DNA of 40,569 nucleotides from Haliscomenobacter hydrossis DSM 1100 (GCA_945878825.1 CAMDWC010000004.1:1-40569), one strand, 5' to 3'; positions 27,110 through 34,391 are shown, counted from the first letter of the stretch. Notes: generated from the letters alone by a model not told the origin. Program-made: numbers and translations.

Positions 27110-28218
27110 TTCATTGTAAAGCTGCGGTTACCGATGGTAATGGACAATTTTCTATAAAAGAAATTTCTGTTGCCGATCCGACGGGAGATGAAATTCTGGT
27201 TAAAATAATGGCTGCAGGCATCTGCCATACCGATTGGGATGCCCAATTTTGGGGCAAACCACTTATTCTGGGGCATGAAGGAGCCGGCATCGTTGTAAAA
27301 ACAGCTGAAAAAGTGACGGCATTGGCCATCGGCGATAAAGTCATGCTTAATTGGGCGATACCTTGTTATCAATGTTTTCAATGTCAGTTAGGAAACCAGC
27401 ATTTGTGTGAACCCAATTCAGCCGTTACTGCGGGAAACAAACGAAGTGGCGGTCATGCAACCTACGAAAACACTACCTGTGAGGGTAAGCCGATAGAACG
27501 TGCGTTTAGTTTAGGAACCATGGCTGAATACACCTTAGTCAGAGAGGCAGCTTGTGTAAAAATACACGTTGAAATGCCCTATCCTTCCGCGGCCATTGTA
27601 GGTTGTGGCGTTATGACCGGTTATGGTTCAGTAGTTCATGCCGCCCAGGTTAAAACGGGTAGTAGTGTGGTAGTATTGGGCACGGGTGGCGTAGGTCTAA
27701 ATGTTATACAAGCAGCCCGAATTGCTGGTGCTCAAAAGATTATAGCCATTGATGTGAATCCCGGAAGATTGGAAATAGCGGCAACTTATGGTGCCACACA
27801 TTTTCTTTTAGCCGATAAAAACGATACCGGATTGCTTCTTATGGCTCAAAAAGTAAGGGAATTAACTCAGGGCAGAGGGGCAGATTATGCCTTTGAATGC
27901 ACTGCTATTCCAGCTTTAGGTGCAGCACCACTTTCCATGATACGTCATGGAGGCATGGCGGTGCAAGTAAGCGGTATTGAGCAGGAAATAACCATAGATA
28001 TGAATCTTTTTGAATGGGATAAAGTGTATATCAATCCCTTGTATGGTAAAACAAAACCACAAATTGATTTTCCCATCCTTCAGGATCTATATGCATCCGG
28101 CGCATTGAAACTGGATGAAATGATCACATCTACTTATCCTTTGGAAAAACTTGGGGAGGCATTTCATGATATGCATGCGGGAAAAAATGCGAAGGGAGTG
28201 ATTGAATTTGTAGATTGA
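27106..28218 (+). CDS. Zinc-dependent alcohol dehydrogenase (class III-like)
   Basis: A 370-aa medium-chain dehydrogenase. Catalytic-zinc residues are C40 (GICHTDW) and H57-E58 (GHEGAG), with a third cysteine in VGCGVMTGYG. The structural-zinc cysteines C87, C90, C93 and C101 are present. The Rossmann motif is GTGGVG and the NAD-binding acid is in IAIDVN. The C-terminal 74 bases (28145-28218) are repeated, with one mismatch, at 32681-32754. The gene is translationally coupled to the PhyH gene and 10 bases before the decayed esterase. Substrate not known. Confidence 0.92.
   Translation: MIHCKAAVTDGNGQFSIKEISVADPTGDEILVKIMAAGICHTDWDAQFWGKPLILGHEGAGIVVKTAEKVTALAIGDKVMLNWAIPCYQCFQCQLGNQHLCEPNSAVTAGNKRSGGHATYENTTCEGKPIERAFSLGTMAEYTLVREAACVKIHVEMPYPSAAIVGCGVMTGYGSVVHAAQVKTGSSVVVLGTGGVGLNVIQAARIAGAQKIIAIDVNPGRLEIAATYGATHFLLADKNDTGLLLMAQKVRELTQGRGADYAFECTAIPALGAAPLSMIRHGGMAVQVSGIEQEITIDMNLFEWDKVYINPLYGKTKPQIDFPILQDLYASGALKLDEMITSTYPLEKLGEAFHDMHAGKNAKGVIEFVD
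28145..28218 (+). repeat. 74-bp direct repeat, copy 1 (inside the alcohol dehydrogenase 3' end)
   Basis: The last 74 bases of the dehydrogenase gene, including its TGA. Copy 2 is at 32681-32754 and differs at one base only (T at 28211, C at 32747). The repeats are in the same orientation, 4.46 kb apart. Confidence 0.97.
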
Positions 28219-28228
28219 ATAAAACCTG

Positions 28229-29020
28229 ATGATGTCCACATTTTTCACCATGGAAGAAGCCTACATATCTCCATTTCAAGTGCTGACCGTCAAGAGTCCA
28301 TCGTTAGGGAAGCGAGCAGATATTACGGTATTTAATCCTGAGAAAAATAAAAGCTCGGTTAAGTCCTTACCCCTTGTTATTTTATTGCATGGCGTCTATG
28401 GCAGTCACTGGACATGGTCTTTGAAAGGAAAGGTTCACTTGATCTTGCAACGATTTAATAGATGAAAAACGGGTAAATCCCATGGTTTTAGCGATGCCCT
28501 CCGATGGATTATTTGGCGATGGCAGCGCTTATATTCCCCATAAAACAGAAAATTATGAACAATGGATTGTTCAAGATGTTATCGCTGCAGTAAAGAAAAA
28601 AACGAGGTATTGGATGATCATTCTCCCATTTATATAGCAGGTCTATCGATGGGAGGGTATGGAGCGCTCCGTTTGGGGGCAAAATATCCGAATCTATTTA
28701 GTGGATTTTCCGGATTATCATCTATCACTTTTGATCAGATGTCCTTGTTTCTTGAAAACATGGATGAACTTAAGGAAAAAGCACTCATACAAGATGGTGT
28801 GCTGGAATGGATGATAGCCAATAAAAAATATCTCCCTCCCTTTCGATTTGATTGTGGCATTGAGGATTTATTGATTGAACCAAACAGATTCTTACATCGT
28901 ACTTTAATTAAATATAATATTCCTCATATTTACGAGGAAAATGAAGGAAAACATGAATGGGAATATTGGACCAAAAATATTGAGCAATCTTTGTTATTTT
29001 TTGATGGCTTGAACAAGTAA
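28229..29020 (+). pseudogene. Alpha/beta-hydrolase esterase broken by two compensating frameshifts
   Basis: Three frame segments together spell an esterase of the esterase-D/putative esterase family. Segment 1 (from ATG 28229) contains LPLVILLHGVYGSHWTW. At about 28435-28448 the homologous text moves to another frame (NDLIDEKRVNPMVLAMPSDG). In the A-run at about 28595-28603 it returns to the first frame and runs to 29020, with the nucleophile motif GLSMGGYGA and a candidate catalytic His in GKHEWEYW. The shifts are +1 and -1, so the net length is kept. As given, translation stops at 28465. It is probably a pseudogene, but two sequencing errors (one in a homopolymer) would also explain it. No signal peptide. 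It follows the dehydrogenase by 10 bases, so it may once have been the third gene of that operon. Confidence 0.8.
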
Positions 29021-29102
29021 CTCCCATTTACCCGGGAGTATATCCTCTGGGAAAGTTATAAATTACAACATAATTTGGTATATTTAATACAAATAAATTC
29101 TC

Positions 29103-29351
29103 ATGGCAAAAAACACATCCATTTTACTTGAAGATAATTTTGAAACTTTTATAAATGGTCAACTACAAACCGGGAAGTTCTCTTCTGCGGGCGAAGTAGT
29201 TCATGCCGCGTTGAGATTGTTTGAACAAGAAGAAACAAAAAAAGCTGAGCTTATCAATGAACTCATTAAGGGAGAAAAATCTGGGTTTGTCAAAGATTTT
29301 AATCGTGATGCCTTTATGCAAAATCTTAAGGAAAATCACTTTAAAAAATGA
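29103..29351 (+). CDS. parD: ParD-type ribbon-helix-helix antitoxin
   Basis: An 82-aa protein with the ParD pattern: an N-terminal strand (NTSILLEDNFETFINGQ), the helix-turn region (GKFSSAGEVVHAALRLFE) that dimerises and binds DNA, and a charged C-terminal tail that would wrap around the toxin. It overlaps by four bases (ATGA) the start codon that its toxin should use. It is intact, while the toxin frame behind it is broken. It probably represses its own promoter in the AT-rich 80 bases upstream. Confidence 0.85.
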   Translation: MAKNTSILLEDNFETFINGQLQTGKFSSAGEVVHAALRLFEQEETKKAELINELIKGEKSGFVKDFNRDAFMQNLKENHFKK

Positions 29352-29649
29352 ATTTTAGCTAAGTAAAGAAACGGAAAGAGATTTAGAAAATATATGGTTA
29401 TATACACATGAAAATTGGTCCATTGAGCAAGCTGAGAGATATCTAAATTTGATTTTTGACGAGATTGATTATCTCTGCTTAAAGCCAAAATCAGGGTTTG
29501 AATTTGGAAACATAAGAGATGGATATTTGCGCTCAAAAGTTAAATCACATTATATCTATTATAAAATCAACCTTAAGGAAAACGAATTAGAAATAATAAG
29601 GATTTTGCATGAAATGATGCATGTTGAAAATCAACTTGGTAGAAGCTAG
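29348..29649 (+). pseudogene. ParE-like toxin with a frameshift just after its start
   Basis: The expected start ATG at 29348 overlaps the antitoxin stop but runs into TAA after four codons. From 29359 another frame encodes a complete ParE body (LSKETERDLENIW, ENWSIEQAERYL, a C-terminal RILHEMMHVE) of about 97 residues to TAG at 29647-29649. Adding one base near 29360 joins the two. As the sequence stands, the only in-frame starts are poor internal ones (ATT 29449), which would lose the N-terminal helices. It is therefore a likely inactive toxin. I see no canonical slippery heptamer that would allow programmed frameshifting. Confidence 0.8.
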
Positions 29650-29690
29650 CGGCTAAAATTTCGTTGCGTTATGAGAACGCTTACCATTGG

Positions 29691-30251
29691 TTATACCAAA
29701 CCGTTCGTTATGGAGATATTTATCAGCTCCATCGAATTTTTTACTCCCCATTTAGCCAGCATATTCCTTCTTTGTGTATTAACCGTTTCCTTTAAAATAA
29801 ATAATTGTTTGCCAATTTCTTCATTGGTTCTGCCTTGAATCAGTTTATTCAATATTTCTTTTTCCCTGGTTTAAAAACGCTCTTCTGGTTTTAGAAAGGA
29901 AAGAACAGGTAATCCTTCATTTTTTAAATCTGTAATATCTGAATGTATACCCATCGATTTTACAATGGCACCTTTATCGTCTGTTTCGATAGTTATTACT
30001 TGTTGTAACACCCTCATATAATGCCCATCTTTATGCTTTAACCTGTAATCATATCTTACTTTATACTTAAACATTTTTTCTATGGTCAATTCGTTAAAAA
30101 ATTCCATAACCTTTGATTCAAAAGACATGACCACAGGTAAATCAATAGGGTGCACCAACGAAATCAATTTTCCCAAAGACATTTCATTTGGTTCATAAGC
30201 TGATACATCCCTGGTGCCCGAACTATAATTATTCAATAAAGAATTCTTCAT
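29691..30251 (-). pseudogene. PAS-LuxR regulator interrupted by an in-frame stop
   Basis: Minus-strand frame with a PAS/PAC domain (the RYDYRLKHKDGHYMRVLQ region; MGIHSDITDLK is a classic PAC ending), then TAA at 29871-29873. The same frame then continues as a LuxR-type helix-turn-helix (TREKEILNKLIQGRTNEEIG, then TVNTQRRNMLAKW) to TAA at 29691-29693. Homologues have PAS and HTH in one chain, so the stop is most simply a nonsense mutation separating sensor and DNA-binding domain. Upstream the frame stays open to about 30333 without an ATG, suggesting that the original N-terminus was longer and is also decayed. No RNA context suggests stop read-through. Confidence 0.8.
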
Positions 30252-30791
30252 ATCCAGAAAATAAAAATAGGACTTTCCAATAATGAAAAGGGCTAACTTA
30301 TTTTCCTGAAGGACATCAATAACAGCTAAATTTTATTGAATGGAATTACCATATTTCTGATTGTTCCAGATATTATTGACTAATTTTTCGATGGGTAGAT
30401 AGCTATTTATGAGAGTAAAGAATTTTAATACAATTTCAAAAATAATTAGTTTTCCTCCTAAAAAATGACGTGAAATACATGAATTTATCGTAGAATGTAG
30501 GTTACTGGTCTTATAATAATGGATTTGAAAACTGTCCCATCATGAACTAATGAAGCTACTGGAAAAATATCCTATTAAAAAAAATTAAGGTCCGTTGACA
30601 AAGATATATTCAAAAAAATATTGGAACATTATAAGAATATCGATCTTAACGAGCATGTATCCTGCTTATCATAATGTTGAATCGTTTTGTGATTTATATA
30701 TACTAAACAAATTTTGATGGCATAGCTTTAAAGTTTATAAACTGTTTCATTTTAAACTAAGTTCAGCATAATTTCATTGAATAATTTTCAT
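30252..30791. other. 540-bp gap without a gene
   Basis: AT-rich region between the decayed regulator and the T9SS-exported gene. The part near 30252-30335 probably belongs to the original 5' end of the PAS-LuxR gene. A 30-codon open stretch on the plus strand at about 30585-30680 has protein-like composition (KLRSVDKDIFKKILEHYKN) but no start and no recognisable family. I see no RNA gene or hairpin of note. Confidence 0.4.
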
Positions 30792-31982
30792 TTAATGCTG
30801 TACTATAAGTTTTGCGCTTACGCTTCGCGATTTTATTAAATATACTCCATTTGGTAATCCTCTTGTGTCAATACGTTTTGCAGATGTTATTTTTGGCAAT
30901 ACAGTCTGCCCACTTAAATTAAATATTTCAACATCGTATATTTCCTCGTTGAAATGTATAAAATCATTAGCTGGGTTTGGATAAAATTTTATACCATTAT
31001 TATTTATTTTTTCATTATCTAAAGCACTTACAATGGATAAATTACAATTCATAATAAAAGGCTTTGATGCATAATTAGTTCTCCATTTATTTACGACAGC
31101 TGGAATAAATTGCCATTCTACTTTATTTGCAGTAACTAAAACATTTATCGAATCCATCAAATCATCTAATTTAGTTGAAATAAAATTAGGAGTGTTAAGA
31201 TAATTTTCTCTAAAAAAAATACTTGTACAATAGAACCCATTAGATGGAGCAGAGCCAGACTGAATAGCATTCGTTAATTTTCTTATTTCTTTCATTAAAT
31301 CAGTAATACGAGTTGTATCATGAAATTCGTATTTACAACCTTGCCCGTAATTTATTAAATGATTTGAAGCTTTGTGTTTTAAAAAATTAGTCCTAGATTC
31401 TGGTTTCCAAATGCCGTTATAAAGGGGGTCCTTGGTGTGCCCTGGAGTTCCTGCCCCCCATAAAATTTCAGGCGCCCAATAGTAAGAAGGAAAAATATCG
31501 CCATTATTTGGAACCTGATAATCTTGCCAATCGTGTCCGCTAGCTAATTCATTATACAAAAAGCCACTCATCACTTTTCCTGGAGGAACACCACAACTGT
31601 CGTGAAGCTTTGCAACATCTGCATAATTGTAAAGTGATTCATGTGCATGAGGATCACATTCTACTGCTGTAGAATAAGTAGTTGAAACATATTTTAAAAC
31701 ATTAAATCCACCCGTAGAAGCTGTTAAAGCTCCTTTATCGTATGAAAGAACTGCTCTTAACATAGTATGGTCGCTTCCTAAATGCCACTTAGCTCCTTTA
31801 CTCGCAGCAAGTTGAGCCATTTGAATGATTTTTGGTCTAATCGCTAAAAAAGTTGCCGGGTTAGACAGGTAAGAGTAATTTTCTTCGTTGTGAGACACAA
31901 GGTTTATGTAAACCTTTGGACTTTGTGCTTTTGTGAAAAATGATATTAAACACATCATAAATATAAATAAATGTATTTTCAT
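30792..31982 (-). CDS. T9SS-exported protein with unknown N-terminal domain
   Basis: A 396-aa protein with a signal peptide (residues 1-19, ending FFTKAQ) and a C-terminal type A sorting domain (about residues 325-396): FYPNPANDFI, then GQTV, then GLPNGVYLIKS and a basic end KLIVQH. It should cross the outer membrane through the type IX system. The large middle part (about 20-320) is not a family I recognise. It has several histidine/acid clusters (GSDHTMLRA, ECDPHAHESLYNY, ASGHDWQDY), which hint at a metal-dependent hydrolase, but this is a guess. It is the only intact gene inside the decayed 28.2-33.4 kb zone apart from the two antitoxins. Confidence 0.8.
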   Translation of the reverse strand: MKIHLFIFMMCLISFFTKAQSPKVYINLVSHNEENYSYLSNPATFLAIRPKIIQMAQLAASKGAKWHLGSDHTMLRAVLSYDKGALTASTGGFNVLKYVSTTYSTAVECDPHAHESLYNYADVAKLHDSCGVPPGKVMSGFLYNELASGHDWQDYQVPNNGDIFPSYYWAPEILWGAGTPGHTKDPLYNGIWKPESRTNFLKHKASNHLINYGQGCKYEFHDTTRITDLMKEIRKLTNAIQSGSAPSNGFYCTSIFFRENYLNTPNFISTKLDDLMDSINVLVTANKVEWQFIPAVVNKWRTNYASKPFIMNCNLSIVSALDNEKINNNGIKFYPNPANDFIHFNEEIYDVEIFNLSGQTVLPKITSAKRIDTRGLPNGVYLIKSRSVSAKLIVQH

Positions 31983-32099
31983 AAAAATTTTACTACTTAT
32001 TGAAAAAAGAAAAATTAGTTACACCCATTAATATACGAATTTTCAAGGAAAAAGTCGGGTACTACCGTTATTTTGCTGAATATATTTTCCTGTGTTTGT

Positions 32100-32217
32100 C
32101 AAAAATAAAATCCGTCTGAAATTGACCCCCCTTTTTAGTGCTAAATTACGTCAGATTTAATTGGTAAAATAATGGTAAAAGAGGTGCCTACCTTTCGAAT
32201 TTAAAAATCGAAATGAG
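32100..32217 (+). mobile_element. Possible left end of a decayed IS21-family element
   Basis: A run containing TTGACCCCCC and AGTGCTAAAT precedes an ORF whose N-terminus looks like an IS21 IstA protein. C-rich TGACCCCC blocks of this kind are common at IS21 ends in Bacteroidota. No matching right end or istB gene is present, so only a remnant would remain. The call rests on recollection of such ends and is weak. Confidence 0.35.
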
Positions 32218-32754
32218 ATGGCAAATAAACCACTTACCGTGAATAGGATCGGATTAATCATGCAAAACCTAAATCAAGACGATAGTATTATGGAAATAAG
32301 CCGTAAATACGACATATCCATAAACACTATCAAGAAATACCGTAAATCACTGAGTTTAGATGGTTCTACTGTAGCGCCCATCATTGAGTTGAGTGATGAG
32401 CAATTATCGGAGCAACAACTGAGCCCTATGAAGAAAGAAGATAGTGGAAGCAGACACAGTCGACTGAAGACTAAAAAAGATTATTTAATTAGTCAAAATA
32501 AAAACGAAAATATGAATTTCCAAAGGGTGATGGAGGCCTTTGATTTATTTAACTCATTAAACTTTGCCTAGGATTTATCCCCATTTATTCATTTAGAAAA
32601 GCGCAGGCCTCAAGGAACTGAAAACTTACAAAGTTTGCTTCATTCCATAAAAACCCGCCGTAAAATTAAATTTAGTTATCAAAAACTTGGGGAGGCATTT
32701 CATGATATGCATGCGGGAAAAAATGCGAAGGGAGTGATTGAATTTGCAGATTGA
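32218..32754 (+). pseudogene. Mosaic ORF: IstA-like HTH, WYL-domain piece and alcohol dehydrogenase tail
   Basis: One reading frame, interrupted only by TAG at 32569-32571, holds parts of three proteins. (1) Residues 1 to ~95 have a helix-turn-helix (SIMEISRKYDISINTIKKYR) and LSDEQL spacing as in IS21 IstA transposases. (2) A stretch spanning the stop (MNFQRVMEAFDLFN; then PFIHLEKRRPQGTENLQSLL; then TRRKIKFSYQK) matches the entry into the WYL domain of HTH-WYL regulators. (3) From 32681 the last 24 codons and stop of the zinc alcohol dehydrogenase follow in the correct frame. This cannot be a working transposase or regulator. The first part, 117 aa to the TAG, could still be expressed as a small DNA-binding protein. 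Non-homologous or slipped recombination is the simplest origin. Confidence 0.7.
32681..32754 (+). repeat. 74-bp direct repeat, copy 2
   Basis: Matches 28145-28218 at 73 of 74 bases. It is joined in frame to a WYL-domain fragment on its left and ends exactly with the dehydrogenase stop codon; the bases after it (CTCCTCC...) do not match those after copy 1. Confidence 0.97.
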
Positions 32755-32854
32755 CTCCTCCTAAAGAAAGGTAACAGACAAGTGGATTAAAACATTTTAT
32801 TTAAAAATCACTAATTAACGTACAAATTGTGGTGCATTTACAAAAATTGATTTC

Positions 32855-33106
32855 ATGAAAAAAGTAACAATTTCTACTTTAAGAAAAGAAATGAAAGAAT
32901 ATTTTGATTATGTTTCAAAATCGATGGGAGTAATCATTGTTCCCAGAAATAAAGAAAATGAAGCTATTGTAATCATTTCAATTCAAGAATATAATTCTCT
33001 TTTGGAAACAGAACATCTTTTATCAACCAATAATAATCGCAACAGAATTCAAGAATCAATAAATCAAATGGCAAAGGAAAAAACGGTATTATTTAAGGTG
33101 GATTAA
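32855..33106 (+). CDS. yefM: YefM/Phd-type antitoxin
   Basis: An 83-aa antitoxin. The N-terminal Phd/YefM fold is clear (ISTLRKEMKEYFDYVSK, then VIIVPRNKENEAIVIISIQEYNSLLET), followed by a flexible C-terminal tail that would bind the toxin. It is followed after 2 bases by a YoeB-like toxin frame. It is intact. Its own promoter would lie in the short AT-rich gap after the 74-bp repeat. Confidence 0.88.
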   Translation: MKKVTISTLRKEMKEYFDYVSKSMGVIIVPRNKENEAIVIISIQEYNSLLETEHLLSTNNNRNRIQESINQMAKEKTVLFKVD

Positions 33107-33108
33107 AT

Positions 33109-33321
33109 ATGAATATTGAATTTACAGCTCATGGCTGGGAAGATTTCAATAATTGGCTTGAAAATGATAAAGAAGTTGTCAAGAAAATAAAAGAATTAAT
33201 AAAAGCAATAATACGGGAGCCATTTAAAGGAATTGGTACCTGCGAACCATTAAAATTTGGTCTTAAAGGTTTTTCGTCCAGAAGAATTATTGGAGAACAT
33301 CGTTTGGTATATTCAATGTAG
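33109..33321 (+). pseudogene. yoeB: YoeB-like toxin lacking its C-terminal catalytic end
   Basis: A 70-aa frame closely following the YoeB pattern (DFNNWLENDKEVVKKIKELI; EPLKFGLKGFSSRRI; GEHRLVY), but it stops at TAG right after LVYSM. YoeB proteins are about 84 aa and end in a His-Tyr pair (H83/Y84 in E. coli) needed for mRNA cleavage, which is missing here. In another frame, VDFILIK follows immediately, which resembles the normal last strand, so a one-base frameshift at about 33316 is likely. That frame also stops soon, without the His-Tyr end. The toxin is probably inactive, although it may still bind the antitoxin. Confidence 0.75.
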
Positions 33322-33358
33322 ATTTCATTTTGATTAAAAATACTTAAACTTTTATGCG

Positions 33359-33389
33359 GCAAATGATTAATTTGCATTTCCCTTTTTTT
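33359..33389 (+). terminator. Weak hairpin plus T7 run after the yefM-yoeB remnant
   Basis: GCAAAT at 33359-33364 pairs with ATTTGC at 33370-33375 across a 5-base loop, followed by T7 at 33383-33389. The stem is short, so efficiency should be low. It lies just before the start of the Rpn-family gene. Confidence 0.35.
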
Positions 33390-33416
33390 AATACGTACCT
33401 TTGAAAAAAAAGGAAA

Positions 33417-34391
33417 ATGATTTTCGTAGATATCAAAAATGACATAGCATTCCGCAAAATATTTGGTAATGATGAAAAAACAGCACCACTTATTTCCTTT
33501 TTGAATGCTGCATTACAATTAGAGGGGAATGATCAGGTTGAAAGCGTTACCCTAGTCAATCCATATCAATTTCCACGGATAAGGGGAGAAAAAGCATCTG
33601 TTTTGGACGTTAGGGCAGTGGATCATTCAGGTCGAATATTTGTTGTTGAAATGCAGGTTGCCGAAAAGAATGGTTTCGATAAACGCGTACAATATTACAT
33701 TTCCCGTGATTATTCCATGCAGATTAACATTGGAGATGATTATCCAGTGTTGAACCCAGCTTATTTTATTGGTATATTAGATTTCCCCTTTGGAGAAGGG
33801 GATAAATATAATACCCATCATTTAATACTGGAAAAGGAGACCTACGAGCATCTGTTGACAGATATTCAGTTCGCATTTATACAATTACCCAAATTTAATC
33901 TCGGCATAGATGAATTAGTTACCCCTATTGACAAGTGGACCTATTTTATTAAAAATGCCACAAAATTAACCTTTATACCTGAATTTGCACAAGCTGATGA
34001 GGGTTTAAAAACGGCATTTATAGCGGCGGATAAACATAATTGGACTAAAGAAGAATGGATAGCCTACGATAATACAATGATTAAAGCAAGAGATTTAATC
34101 CAGGAAAAATTGTTTATAATTGAAAAAGCGGAAGCTAAAGGATTAGAGCAAGGTAGAATAAAAGGTAAACTGGAGGGTAAAATAGAAGGCAAAATAGAAG
34201 GTAAAATAGAAGGTAAAATAGAGGGAAAAATTGAAGGCAAAATTGAAGGTAACTTGGAGGGAAAGATACAAAAGGAGGTAGAGTTAATTTTAGGGATGCA
34301 TTACGAGGGTTTCAAGATTCCACAAATCGCAAGAATAACCCTAAAGAGTGAGGAAGAGATTATTAGAATTATCAAACAGTCGGAGTTATAG
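33417..34391 (+). CDS. Rpn-family PD-(D/E)XK nuclease/transposase-like protein
   Basis: A 324-aa protein of the Rpn (recombination-promoting nuclease)/PDDEXK_2 family. The N-terminus (DIKNDIAFRKIFG) is diagnostic. The nuclease residues are visible as D64 (SVLDVRA) and E78-M-Q80 (VVEMQV). The body extends to about residue 240, then a Gly/Lys/Glu-rich linker made of repeated GKIE units (DNA repeat at 34164-34259), then a short helical tail (QIARITLKSEEEIIRI). Rpn proteins are DNA endonucleases that stimulate RecA-independent recombination, and some act in phage defence. The gene is intact and stands alone beside a heavily rearranged zone, which fits a role in genome plasticity, but cause is not shown. 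Confidence 0.88.
   Translation: MIFVDIKNDIAFRKIFGNDEKTAPLISFLNAALQLEGNDQVESVTLVNPYQFPRIRGEKASVLDVRAVDHSGRIFVVEMQVAEKNGFDKRVQYYISRDYSMQINIGDDYPVLNPAYFIGILDFPFGEGDKYNTHHLILEKETYEHLLTDIQFAFIQLPKFNLGIDELVTPIDKWTYFIKNATKLTFIPEFAQADEGLKTAFIAADKHNWTKEEWIAYDNTMIKARDLIQEKLFIIEKAEAKGLEQGRIKGKLEGKIEGKIEGKIEGKIEGKIEGKIEGNLEGKIQKEVELILGMHYEGFKIPQIARITLKSEEEIIRIIKQSEL
34164..34259 (+). repeat. Eight 12-bp tandem repeats encoding a Gly-Lys-Ile-Glu array
   Basis: Eight units of the consensus GGTAAAATAGAA (units vary at 1-4 bases; first and eighth are the most diverged), plus a partial ninth. They encode (GKIE)n in the linker of the Rpn-family protein. Since the unit is a multiple of three, gain or loss of copies would change linker length without breaking the frame. 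Confidence 0.93.

Noticed and set aside
29020-29039. Terminator after the esterase relic
   Set aside because: The hairpin ACTCCC/GGGAGT has only 6 bp and no T-run follows.
29348-29372. Programmed frameshift producing active ParE
   Set aside because: No X-XXY-YYZ slippery heptamer or downstream structure is visible at the shift.
28229-33321. All frameshifts in this zone being sequencing errors
   Set aside because: Possible for single cases, but the other ~35 kb contains long clean genes, while this zone combines frameshifts, a nonsense codon, a truncation and a gene fusion. True decay is more likely overall; reads would decide.
34164-34259. Repeat array as a CRISPR
   Set aside because: Contiguous 12-bp units without spacers, inside a conserved coding frame.
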